DNA from: Williamwhitmania sp035530955
GTDB taxonomy: Bacteria > Bacteroidota > Bacteroidia > Bacteroidales > Williamwhitmaniaceae
DNA: 9,535 nucleotides
Assembly (NCBI GenBank): GCA_035530955.1
Contig: DATKTT010000083.1
Coordinates: forward strand, 1-9,535
Direction: 5' to 3'
The position numbers and the translations under genes were made by a program. Of the stretch, positions 1 to 6,357 are shown piece by piece (the stretch's first letter is position 1; the number at the start of each line of letters is the position of its first letter). Below the pieces are notes generated by a model. That model was given only the letters and a program-made list of their open reading frames with translations, had not been told where the DNA came from and made no database searches.

Positions 1-18
1 GCAACCGCAATAACAAAA

Positions 19-91
19 CGGTTCGTAGCTCAGTTGGTAGAGCACGTGACTCTTAATCATGGGGTCGAGGGTTCGATCCCCTCCGAACCGA
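19..91 (+). tRNA. tRNA-Lys, anticodon CUU
   Basis: Decodes AAG lysine codons. A full cloverleaf can be drawn: a 7-bp acceptor stem (CGGTTCG at 19-25 with CGAACCG at 84-90), a GCTC/GAGC D stem, an anticodon stem at 45-49/57-61 with anticodon CTT at 52-54, a T loop with TTCGATC, and discriminator A91. The 3' CCA is not encoded (the next bases are CAG), so it must be added after transcription. No promoter is visible in the 18 bases before it, so it may be the last member of a tRNA cluster that begins outside the window. A strong terminator follows at once. Confidence 0.97.
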
Positions 92-94
92 CAG

Positions 95-122
95 AACGGA
101 AGGCCTTTGGTCTTCCGTTTTT
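95..122 (+). terminator. Intrinsic terminator of tRNA-Lys
   Basis: An 11-bp hairpin (95-105 with 109-119, one G-T pair, TTT loop) runs straight into five T residues at 118-122. It closes the tRNA transcript and separates it from gltX. Confidence 0.9.
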
Positions 123-158
123 GCATTGGCACCAATCAAGCTATTAAGGAAGAATCTA

Positions 159-166
159 TATCTTTG
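159..166 (+). promoter_or_regulatory. Probable gltX promoter, Bacteroidota -7 element
   Basis: TATCTTTG is an exact match to the Bacteroidota primary sigma factor -7 consensus TAnnTTTG. It lies 17 bp before the gltX ATG, so the 5' UTR would be only about 10 nt. No TTG-type -33 element sits at the usual spacing, so the call rests on the -7 match and the position after a terminator. Confidence 0.6.
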
Positions 167-183
167 CCTAAAACGTAACAGCA

Positions 184-1719
184 ATGGACCAAAGACGAGT
201 TCGAGTGCGATTTGCACCCAGTCCAACGGGACCGCTCCATATTGGGGGTGTGCGTACTGCCCTATTTAACTATCTTTTTGCACGCAAACACGGCGGCGAC
301 TTTCTGCTTCGAATTGAGGACACTGACTCCAACCGCTTTGTTCCCGGTGCCGAAGAGTATATTGTTGAGGCACTCAAGTGGTGCGGTATTGAGATTGACG
401 AGGGTGTTTCCGTTGGAGGACCTCATGCGCCTTATCGTCAGAGCGAACGTAGGGCCATTTACAAGAAGTTTGCTGACCAGCTTATTGAATCGGATAACGC
501 TTACTACGCATTTGATACTCCAGAGGAGTTGGATGCCTTGAGAGCCAGATATGAGGCAGAAGGAAAAACTTTCAACTATAACTTCGAAATAAGAACAACC
601 CTTAGCACTTCGCTTACCCTCCCTACCGAGGAGGTGAAGCGTAGGATTGATGCTGGTGATGGCTGGGTAATCCGTTTTAAGATGCCTGAAAGCGAAGAGG
701 TGGAGATGCTCGACCTTATTCGTGGCCGGGTGGTTGTTAATACTTCAACGCTTGACGACAAGGTGCTGTTTAAGAGTGCCGACATGCTACCTACCTACCA
801 TTTGGCAAATGTAGTAGATGATTACCTCATGGAAATTAGCCACGTAATCCGTGGAGAGGAGTGGCTACCGTCGCTTCCGTTGCATGTGCTCCTTTATCGT
901 TCCTTTGGATGGACTGGCGTAATGCCTCAGTTTGCACACCTACCGCTTTTGCTTAAACCTACCGGCAACGGAAAGCTGAGCAAGCGTGACGGTGATAAGC
1001 TGGGCTTTCCAGTATTTCCCCTTTTCTGGAAGGCAGAAAATGGCGAGACTGCCAGAGGCTATCGCGAAGATGGATACTTTCCTGAAGCATTCATCAATCT
1101 ATTGGCTCTTTTGGGTTGGAACCCTGGCACTGAGCAGGAAATTTTTACGATGGAGGAACTTATTGCTCAATTTTCGTTGGAGCGTGTCAACAAGTCGGGT
1201 GCTCGCTTCGATCCTGAAAAGGCAAAGTGGTTCAATCAACATTATCTTCGTCAGAAGAGGGATGCTGAATTGGCGACTCTATTTATGCCAGTTCTCGCTG
1301 AGCATGGTGTAAAAGCAGAGCATGCATTTGTTGAGAAAGTTGTTGGGTTGGTTAAGGAGCGTGCCATGTTTGTAAAGGACATTTGGCCCATATCATCCTA
1401 TTTCTTCTTAGCTCCGGAAAGTTACGACGATAAAGTCGTAAAGAAATTTTGGAAAGAAAATGTTCCTGCAATTCTGGAGGATGCAAAACAGTTTCTGGCA
1501 GGAATAGAAGACTTTAGCCACGAGCTGGTGGAGAAGGCACTGCACGACTGGATTACCGAAAAGCAACTCCCCATGGGGCAAGTAATGAACAATCTCCGCC
1601 TATGCCTTGTTGGTGCAAGTATGGGTCCAGGCGTAGCTCAAATTGCGTCACTCCTTGGAAAAGATGAAACAATCCGCCGTATAGATGCCGGATTAACGAA
1701 TATTAAAATAGAAGCGTAG
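184..1719 (+). CDS. gltX: Glutamyl-tRNA synthetase
   Basis: Class I cytosolic synthetase that attaches glutamate to tRNA-Glu using ATP. The 511-aa length is normal for the family. The N-terminal Rossmann fold opens with FAPSPTGPLHIGG, where HIGG at 19-22 is the HIGH signature. KLSKRDG at 264-270 is the KMSKS-type loop. The helical C-terminal half after about residue 320 is the anticodon-binding region. A short insert rich in aromatics (FPVFPLFW) after the KLSKR loop matches what I know of Bacteroidota GluRS. The cysteine pair of the zinc-binding E. coli enzyme is absent, as in many bacteria. The ATG at 184 is well placed: it lies just before the conserved N-terminal strand and 17 bp after a -7 element. 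A separate glnS in the window suggests this enzyme is discriminating and does not have to mischarge tRNA-Gln (inference). Its terminator lies 138 bp past the stop codon. Confidence 0.97.
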   Translation: MDQRRVRVRFAPSPTGPLHIGGVRTALFNYLFARKHGGDFLLRIEDTDSNRFVPGAEEYIVEALKWCGIEIDEGVSVGGPHAPYRQSERRAIYKKFADQLIESDNAYYAFDTPEELDALRARYEAEGKTFNYNFEIRTTLSTSLTLPTEEVKRRIDAGDGWVIRFKMPESEEVEMLDLIRGRVVVNTSTLDDKVLFKSADMLPTYHLANVVDDYLMEISHVIRGEEWLPSLPLHVLLYRSFGWTGVMPQFAHLPLLLKPTGNGKLSKRDGDKLGFPVFPLFWKAENGETARGYREDGYFPEAFINLLALLGWNPGTEQEIFTMEELIAQFSLERVNKSGARFDPEKAKWFNQHYLRQKRDAELATLFMPVLAEHGVKAEHAFVEKVVGLVKERAMFVKDIWPISSYFFLAPESYDDKVVKKFWKENVPAILEDAKQFLAGIEDFSHELVEKALHDWITEKQLPMGQVMNNLRLCLVGASMGPGVAQIASLLGKDETIRRIDAGLTNIKIEA

Positions 1720-1793
1720 TTAAATAATGGTTGTTAGTAGGTTACATAGCGTTAGTCTTCATTGTTGTGCTTGTTGTTGTTTCAACACGCCTA

Positions 1794-1867
1794 CAGGAGG
1801 ATGCGCTATACCTTTTTTTGCTAAGTTATCTTGATGATGTTTTTAGCGTTTTGGGTTGCCCTTCCTG
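1794..1867 (+). promoter_or_regulatory. Possible antiterminator and leader ORF before cysE
   Basis: CAGGAGG at 1794-1800 can pair with CTTCCTG at 1861-1867 (six Watson-Crick pairs and one G-T pair). That second segment is part of the 5' arm of the terminator at 1858-1890, so the two structures exclude each other. ATG at 1801 opens a seven-codon ORF (MRYTFFC, stop at 1822-1824) whose last sense codon is Cys. AGGAGG directly abuts that ATG, too close for normal Shine-Dalgarno use, and Bacteroidota rarely use such sites. This is a hypothesis from base pairing and position only. The pairing is short and could be chance. Confidence 0.25.
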
Positions 1868-1890
1868 GTTTCAGGGAGGGCTTTTTTTTT
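1858..1890 (+). terminator. Intrinsic terminator between gltX and cysE
   Basis: A 10-bp GC-rich stem (GCCCTTCCTG at 1858-1867, CAGGGAGGGC at 1872-1881, one T-G pair) has a GTTT loop and is followed by nine T residues (1882-1890). It is the obvious end of the gltX transcript. The T-run ends only 16 bp before the cysE ATG, leaving no room for a -33/-7 promoter. cysE transcription must therefore either start upstream and pass this hairpin or read through from gltX, which makes an attenuator role plausible. Confidence 0.9.
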
Positions 1891-1906
1891 ACATCAATTC
1901 AACGAC

Positions 1907-2722
1907 ATGAAACTTTTTACAATGCCACACCATCAGTTCAGCCGGCTCTCAAGAGAGGACGTTCGCGACTTCATTGAGGATATCACCAATAGTCTTTACC
2001 CTTCTCGCTGCGGCCGACTTCATCGCGTTTTTAGCCAGCAGCTGCTAAAGCGAAGGCTGATACGGTTGTTGAAACCAGTTGAATCAAGATTGTCGCTGTC
2101 TATAGAGATGATTTCTGCAAATTTTTTTGCGGAACTTCCTGCCATCAAGGCCGACCTTGACGCTGACGCTCGAGCCATTGCCGACAACGATCCGGCTGCC
2201 AGTGGGGCAGCAGAGGTGGTGCTCGCCTATCCAGGCTTTTTTGCCATAATGGTTTATCGAATGGCTCACAAACTCCACGGGTTGGAGATTCCTCTTCTTC
2301 CCCGGATGATGACAGAGCAGGCTCACTCCCTTACGGGCATAGATATTCACCCGGGTGCTGCCATTGGTAAGTCCTTTTTTATTGACCATGGAACGGGTAT
2401 TGTGGTGGGCGAAACGGCTATTATTGGCAACAACGTTAAGCTTTACCAAGGAGTAACCGTTGGTGCGCTCAACGTGTCGAAAGGCCAAGCTACTCAGAAG
2501 CGCCATCCAACCATTGAGGATAATGTGGTTATCTACGCCGGCGCAACCATTCTAGGTGGAAAGACTACCGTAGGGCACGATAGCATTATTGGTGGAAATG
2601 TATGGCTTACCGAAAGCGTTCCACCAAACTCTATGGTCTATCATAAGAGTGAGGTGCGAATAAGGGAGCGGCTGGTAGTAAACGGGGTGAGGTTTACCGA
2701 TGTGATCGATTTTTCGATTTAA
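1907..2722 (+). CDS. cysE: Serine O-acetyltransferase
   Basis: Transfers acetyl from acetyl-CoA to serine, giving O-acetylserine, the committed step of cysteine synthesis. From the ATG at 1907 the protein has 271 aa. An all-helical N-terminal half of about 140 residues precedes a left-handed beta-helix of hexapeptide repeats. GIDIHPGA (about 145-152) and IDHGTGIVVGET (from about 159) are the family signatures, with Asp160 and His161 the expected catalytic pair. The C-terminus ends DFSI; a terminal Ile is what serine acetyltransferases insert into the CysK active site. The frame stays open back to a TTG at 1856, but that stretch lies in the terminator hairpin and T-run and encodes nothing conserved. 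ATG 1922 (MPHHQF) is an alternative start. cysK follows 65 bp downstream. The length and long helical N-terminal part resemble the Bacteroidota/EpsC-like group more than proteobacterial CysE. Confidence 0.93.
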   Translation: MKLFTMPHHQFSRLSREDVRDFIEDITNSLYPSRCGRLHRVFSQQLLKRRLIRLLKPVESRLSLSIEMISANFFAELPAIKADLDADARAIADNDPAASGAAEVVLAYPGFFAIMVYRMAHKLHGLEIPLLPRMMTEQAHSLTGIDIHPGAAIGKSFFIDHGTGIVVGETAIIGNNVKLYQGVTVGALNVSKGQATQKRHPTIEDNVVIYAGATILGGKTTVGHDSIIGGNVWLTESVPPNSMVYHKSEVRIRERLVVNGVRFTDVIDFSI

Positions 2723-2728
2723 AATCTA

Positions 2729-2763
2729 GCCTATGCCGAATAGGCCAATCAATTGTTACAATT
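2729..2763 (+). promoter_or_regulatory. Hairpin and 13-bp palindrome between cysE and cysK
   Basis: Two structures sit back to back in the 65-bp gap. GCCTAT/ATAGGC (2729-2734 with 2740-2745) forms a 6-bp stem with a 5-base loop and no T-run. AATTGT-T-ACAATT (2751-2763) is a perfect palindrome around one base, the shape of an operator for a dimeric regulator. No exact TAnnTTTG element lies in the gap, so cysK is probably cotranscribed with cysE. The role of both structures is unknown; AT-rich palindromes also arise by chance. Confidence 0.3.
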
Positions 2764-2787
2764 AGAAACAAAAAAAACGAAAATAAA

Positions 2788-3693
2788 ATGAAAGCAACAA
2801 ATGTTTTAGAGTTGGTGGGCAATACGCCCCATCTCCGGCTCTCTACTCTCTTTCCAAATGGAGAGGTATGGGCAAAGATTGAACGTAACAATCCGGCAGG
2901 TAGCATCAAGGATAGGATTGCCATTTCCATGGTTCGCGATGCCGAGAAGCGTGGCTTGCTGAAGAAGGGTTCTGTGATTATTGAGCCCACCTCAGGCAAC
3001 ACTGGAATTGCATTGGCGATGGTTGGTGCAGTCTTGGGTTACAAGGTTATGCTTGTAATGCCCGAATCGATGTCGATGGAGCGCCGCAAGTTGATGACTG
3101 CCTATGGTGCCGAATTAGTTCTTACCCCGAAGGAGAAAGGGATGAAGGGTGCCATAGAGCGGGCGGCTGAGCTTGCAAATGAAATTCAGAATGCTTGGAT
3201 TCCCATGCAGTTTGAGAATGCAGCCAATCCTGCCATTCACGCAAAAACCACTGCCGCCGAGATTCTAGCCGATTTTCCAGAAGGCTTCGACTACCTAATA
3301 ACTGGTGTTGGAACCGGAGGACACATTAGCGGGGTAGCACAGGTTCTAAAGCAGCACTTTCCAAAGATTCAGATTGTTGCCGTTGAGCCAACTGATTCTC
3401 CTGTAATTAGTGGAGGCAGTCCCGGGCCGCACCCGCTACAGGGTATTGGAGCCGGATTTATTCCAAAAAACCTCAACACCGATTTGGTTGACCGGGTCAT
3501 CACTATCACCAAGGAGGAGGCCTATGGCATGGTTCGTCGAGCAGCACAGGAGGAAGGACTGCTGGTCGGAATTAGTTCCGGGGCTTCGTTGGCTGCTGTA
3601 GCCAAGGTGCTTGTCGAAAAGCCCAGCGCAAGTGTTATAACCTTTAGCTACGATTCAGGTGAGCGTTACCTTAGCGTAGAAGGACTTTTCTAG
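2788..3693 (+). CDS. cysK: Cysteine synthase A (O-acetylserine sulfhydrylase)
   Basis: PLP enzyme that replaces the acetate of O-acetylserine with sulfide to give cysteine, using the product of the adjacent cysE. The protein has 301 aa, close to the family norm. NPAGSIKDR carries the Schiff-base Lys41. EPTSGNTG (66-73) is the substrate-carboxylate loop. GVGTGGHISG is the phosphate-binding loop, with His where E. coli CysK has Thr. ISSGAS near the C-terminus holds the Ser expected at the pyridine nitrogen. PGPHPLQGIGAGFIP and PESMSMERRK are closer to CysK than to CysM, so I favour sulfide-using CysK, although annotation pipelines may label it CysM. The ATG at 2788 follows an A-rich stretch and the protein aligns from its first residues. 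A terminator follows the stop, so cysE-cysK is a two-gene unit. Confidence 0.93.
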   Translation: MKATNVLELVGNTPHLRLSTLFPNGEVWAKIERNNPAGSIKDRIAISMVRDAEKRGLLKKGSVIIEPTSGNTGIALAMVGAVLGYKVMLVMPESMSMERRKLMTAYGAELVLTPKEKGMKGAIERAAELANEIQNAWIPMQFENAANPAIHAKTTAAEILADFPEGFDYLITGVGTGGHISGVAQVLKQHFPKIQIVAVEPTDSPVISGGSPGPHPLQGIGAGFIPKNLNTDLVDRVITITKEEAYGMVRRAAQEEGLLVGISSGASLAAVAKVLVEKPSASVITFSYDSGERYLSVEGLF

Positions 3694-3713
3694 CATTATA
3701 GTATCGAAACATT

Positions 3714-3746
3714 GCCTCTTGGTTTGTTGAATCGAGAGGCCTTTTT
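3714..3746 (+). terminator. Intrinsic terminator of cysE-cysK
   Basis: An 8-bp stem (GCCTCTTG at 3714-3721 with CGAGAGGC at 3733-3740, one T-G pair) has an 11-base loop and is followed by C and five T residues (3742-3746), 20 bp after the cysK stop. Confidence 0.8.
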
Positions 3747-3777
3747 CAGTATTTGCCTCAATGAGTAACACCCATCA

Positions 3778-3816
3778 ATAAACAAAACCCCTCCGGAAAA
3801 TAGTTCCAGAGGGGTT
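3778..3816 (-). terminator. Intrinsic terminator of glnS
   Basis: A 13-bp stem (arms 3786-3798 and 3804-3816, one G-T pair on the minus strand, 5-base loop) lies 28 bp past the glnS stop. Read on the minus strand it is followed by TTTTGTTTATT. On the plus strand no T-run follows, so it mainly serves glnS, though the stem could also block leftover cysK transcription. Confidence 0.85.
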
Positions 3817-3844
3817 AACTGTATTATGAATCTACCGTATTCTG

Positions 3845-5545
3845 CTACTTTCCTGAAATCTTGCTCCAGGAATCTTTGAGCGTTGCCGTCCGGTTGAAAA
3901 CTATGCTATCCGGTTTGGAATCCTTATCCACACAAAAGTACCCGAGGCGTTCAAACTGGAATTTATCTAACGATTTTGCCAGAGCGAGGCTAGGCTCAAT
4001 GTATCCGGTGGTAACCTTAAGTGAGTCGGGGTTGAGGTTAACCTTCCAATCCTCTCCTTCAGGAACATCTTCGGGGTTTTCGCCCATAAAAAGACGGTCA
4101 AAGAGGCGAATCTCTGCCTTAACAGCGTGCTGGGCCGAAACCCAATGAATGGTTCCCTGAACCTTGCGTCCGTCCGGTGAGTTACCGCCACGGGATGCCG
4201 GATCGTGGGTACAATGAACTTCTGTAATTTCACCGTTGGCATCCTTCACCACGCTTTCGCACTTCACAAAGTAGGCGTAACGCAAACGAACCTCCTGACC
4301 GGGTGCCAAACGGAAAAATTTCTTGGGTGGATTTTCCAAAAAGTCATCACGCTCGATGTAGAGTTCACGGCTAAAAGCAACTTTACGCTTTCCTGCTGTT
4401 TCGTCTTCCGGATTGTTGACGGCTTCCATCTCCTCCACTTGTCCTTCGGGATAGCTGGTGATAACTACCTTAAGGGGATTTAACACAGCCATGCGACGCT
4501 CAGCCCTCTTGTTGAGGTCCTCACGAAGGCAGAATTCCAGCAACGAAAGGTCGATTACGTTGTCGCGACGAGCAACACCTACCTTATCGGCAAAAAGTCT
4601 AATCGATTCGGGAGTATATCCTCTGCGGCGCAAGCCTCCAATGGTGGGCATGCGCGGATCGTCCCAACCCATCACGAGATTGTTCTTTACCAGCTCCAGC
4701 AACTTGCGCTTGCTCATCACCGTGTAGGTGAGGTTGAGGCGGGCGAATTCAATCTGTCGGCTAGGGAAAATTTCCAGCTCGCGGATGAACCACTCGTAAA
4801 GAGGACGATGCACCTCAAACTCAAGGGTGCAAATTGAGTGTGTAATTTTTTCAAGGGAGTCACACTGACCATGGGCATAATCGTACATGGGGTATATGCA
4901 CCACTTATCGCCAGTGCGGTGGTGATCTGTATGGATTATGCGATACATGAGTGGATCACGCAAGAGCATGTTGGGTGAGGCCATGTCGCCCTTGAAGCGA
5001 AGCACCTTTTCACCATCCTTAAATTCACCATTACGCATTCTGGTGAACAGGTCGATGTTTTCTTCTACCGACCGATTTCGGTATGGGCTCTCCTTGCCAG
5101 GCTGATTTACGGTTCCACGATGTTCCCGTATCTGCTCCTGGGTGAGATCGTCTATGTAGGCTTTCCCTTTTTTAATGAGCACAACGGCCCACTCGTAAAG
5201 CTGTTCAAAGTAATCGGAGGCGTAGTATTCGCCATCCCACTGAAAGCCTAGCCAGTTTACATCCTCCTTAATGGAATCAACATATTCCACATCCTCCTTG
5301 GCTGGGTTGGTATCGTCGAAACGGAGGTTGCACTTTCCACCATACTTTTGGGCTAACCCAAAGTTGAGGCAAATGGACTTGGCGTGGCCAATATGCAAAT
5401 AGCCGTTTGGTTCCGGGGGGAAACGGGTATGTACGCGCCCAGCATGTTTTTCGTTGCGAATATCCTCCTCAACAATTTCCTCAATAAAATTAAGCGTCCG
5501 AACTTCGCTGTTTTCGCCTAACCCTTCGGTGGATGAGTCTTTCAT
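3845..5545 (-). CDS. glnS: Glutaminyl-tRNA synthetase
   Basis: Class I synthetase that charges tRNA-Gln directly with glutamine in the cytosol, so this organism need not depend on the GatCAB amidation route for Gln-tRNA. The 566-aa length is close to the bacterial family norm. FPPEPNGYLHIGHAK contains HIGH at 51-54, and MSKRK at 277-281 is the KMSKS loop. RFDDTNP, DPLMYRI and the MYDYAHG block belong to the catalytic domain. The region after about residue 350 forms the two beta-barrels of the anticodon-binding domain. The ATG at 5543-5545 leaves an acidic N-terminal extension of about 20 residues before the conserved LNFIEEIVEEDI. The gene is convergent with cysK and divergent from folB, with its own promoter and terminator, so it is probably monocistronic. 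Confidence 0.97.
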   Translation of the reverse strand: MKDSSTEGLGENSEVRTLNFIEEIVEEDIRNEKHAGRVHTRFPPEPNGYLHIGHAKSICLNFGLAQKYGGKCNLRFDDTNPAKEDVEYVDSIKEDVNWLGFQWDGEYYASDYFEQLYEWAVVLIKKGKAYIDDLTQEQIREHRGTVNQPGKESPYRNRSVEENIDLFTRMRNGEFKDGEKVLRFKGDMASPNMLLRDPLMYRIIHTDHHRTGDKWCIYPMYDYAHGQCDSLEKITHSICTLEFEVHRPLYEWFIRELEIFPSRQIEFARLNLTYTVMSKRKLLELVKNNLVMGWDDPRMPTIGGLRRRGYTPESIRLFADKVGVARRDNVIDLSLLEFCLREDLNKRAERRMAVLNPLKVVITSYPEGQVEEMEAVNNPEDETAGKRKVAFSRELYIERDDFLENPPKKFFRLAPGQEVRLRYAYFVKCESVVKDANGEITEVHCTHDPASRGGNSPDGRKVQGTIHWVSAQHAVKAEIRLFDRLFMGENPEDVPEGEDWKVNLNPDSLKVTTGYIEPSLALAKSLDKFQFERLGYFCVDKDSKPDSIVFNRTATLKDSWSKISGK

Positions 5546-5587
5546 ATAAATGTTATTTATTATCTTATGTTTTCTTTGTTAGAAGCG

Positions 5588-5631
5588 ATTTGCCATAATT
5601 GATGCCAATTTGCCCCGAACTGGCAAATTTA
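5588..5631 (-). promoter_or_regulatory. glnS promoter region with clustered TTTGCC repeats
   Basis: On the minus strand TAAATTTG (plus positions 5624-5631) matches TAnnTTTG exactly, predicting a start near 5617 and a leader of roughly 70 nt. Overlapping it is a perfect 8-bp inverted repeat, AATTTGCC (5607-5614) and GGCAAATT (5622-5629), with a 7-base spacer. A third copy of TTTGCC lies at 5589-5594, exactly 20 bp from the second. The cluster could be an operator on the promoter or an RNA hairpin at the 5' end of the transcript. A TTG-type -33 candidate (plus 5647-5649) is closer than usual, at 15 bp. Confidence 0.45.
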
Positions 5632-5715
5632 AAAGGAATTAGGTTACAACCTGCGGAATAGGGACAAAAAATGTATTCGGGAGCATGATTATCAATAAAA
5701 GCACTTGGTTCTTCA

Positions 5716-5748
5716 TTGCTCGCTTGTAAAACGGTTTTGCTACTTTTG
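5716..5748 (+). promoter_or_regulatory. Probable folB promoter
   Basis: TACTTTTG at 5741-5748 matches the Bacteroidota -7 consensus TAnnTTTG. A TTG at 5716-5718 lies 22 bp upstream as a possible -33 element. The -7 ends 16 bp before the folB ATG. It faces away from the glnS promoter, so 5546-5764 is a divergent control region. Confidence 0.6.
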
Positions 5749-5764
5749 TAAAAACTGATTCAAG

Positions 5765-6115
5765 ATGGGAGTAATAGCCATAGAGAACATGGAGTTCTAC
5801 GCCTTTCATGGCTGCTTTGAGGCCGAAGCTGTAGTGGGTAACCGATTTCTGGTCGACCTCTGGATTGAAATCGACCATAGGATGGCCGCGGAGTCGGATA
5901 ACATAATTGATGCGGTAAACTACCAGCAAGCCTACCTCATAGTAAAGCGGGAGATGGCGATTCGATCCAACCTGCTGGAAAATGTGTGCAAGCGCATCAT
6001 CGAAGGCCTTTACGACGAGTTTTATGGATTGAAACACGTAAAGGTGAAGGTCTCGAAAATGGCCCCACCAATGGGCGGTGCTATAGAACGGGTGAGTTTA
6101 ACCCTAGAGAAGTAG
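5765..6115 (+). CDS. folB: Dihydroneopterin aldolase
   Basis: Cleaves 7,8-dihydroneopterin to 6-hydroxymethyl-7,8-dihydropterin and glycolaldehyde in folate synthesis; the family works as a cytosolic octamer. The 116-aa length is typical. MEFYAFHG (9-16) is the conserved N-terminal motif. AVNYQQAY supplies the active-site Tyr53, LLENVCKRI the pterin-binding Glu72, and VKVSKMAPPMGG the conserved Lys98. The ATG at 5765 follows a -7 element and precedes the first beta-strand directly. A GTG-started cysteine-rich ORF begins one base after the stop codon, so the two are probably translated from one message. No other folate genes are in the window. Confidence 0.95.
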   Translation: MGVIAIENMEFYAFHGCFEAEAVVGNRFLVDLWIEIDHRMAAESDNIIDAVNYQQAYLIVKREMAIRSNLLENVCKRIIEGLYDEFYGLKHVKVKVSKMAPPMGGAIERVSLTLEK

Positions 6116-6116
6116 C

Positions 6117-6326
6117 GTGGGGGTTATTCAAATAAAGGAGTGCCCACGCTGTGGTATGCTGTTTGACTGCTATTGTCAAAGCACAAAATATGGTTGCTGG
6201 TGTAACTCTTTTATTCTTACGGCAGAGGTATTAAACCATTTGAAAGTTCACTACCAAAACTGTCTGTGCCCCAACTGCATTAAGGAGTTTTCCGAAAAAG
6301 GAATAGCGCTTCTGTTGCGAAATTGA
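6117..6326 (+). CDS. Small cysteine-rich CWC-type protein
   Basis: A 69-aa protein with nine cysteines (9, 12, 18, 20, 27, 29, 49, 51, 54). The order CPRCG, DCYC, CWC, then CLCPNC after a short helix-like spacer matches the cysteine-rich CWC family (Pfam PF14375 from memory), whose function is unknown; the spacing suggests metal binding, probably zinc (inference). The only possible standard start is GTG at 6117: an in-frame stop lies at 6105-6107, and the first internal Met is already inside the CPRCG motif. The start is one base after the folB stop, suggesting translational coupling, and there is no separate promoter. No signal peptide or membrane segment is seen. The last codons overlap the probable promoter of tRNA-Cys. 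Confidence 0.8.
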   Translation: MGVIQIKECPRCGMLFDCYCQSTKYGCWCNSFILTAEVLNHLKVHYQNCLCPNCIKEFSEKGIALLLRN

Positions 6327-6343
6327 AAAAAATTCTATCTTTG
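6315..6343 (+). promoter_or_regulatory. Probable tRNA-Cys promoter
   Basis: TATCTTTG at 6336-6343 matches TAnnTTTG, and TTG at 6315-6317 lies 18 bp upstream as the -33 element, the best-spaced pair in the window. The -7 ends 14 bp before the mature tRNA. The -33 element lies inside the last codons of the CWC gene. Confidence 0.7.
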
Positions 6344-6357
6344 CAATCCCAAACCAT

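Noticed and set aside
1746..1809. Long-range pairing ATAGCG (1746-1751) with CGCTAT (1804-1809) in the gltX 3' region
   Set aside because: Six base pairs over 52 bases are expected by chance, and nothing else supports an RNA element there.
1720..1857. T-box riboswitch between gltX and cysE, as in Bacillus
   Set aside because: I find no T-box core sequence and no specifier-type stem here, and T-boxes are essentially a Gram-positive feature.
2084..2506. 140-codon ORF on the minus strand inside cysE
   Set aside because: It is antisense to the conserved cysE core, with no recognisable protein features.
2705..2718. ATCGA-TTTT-TCGAT hairpin at the end of cysE
   Set aside because: It is short, lies in coding sequence and has no T-run, so it is not a credible terminator.
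5639..6037. 132-codon minus-strand ORF over folB and the divergent promoter region
   Set aside because: It is antisense to folB, which has clear active-site motifs, and the translation shows no family resemblance.
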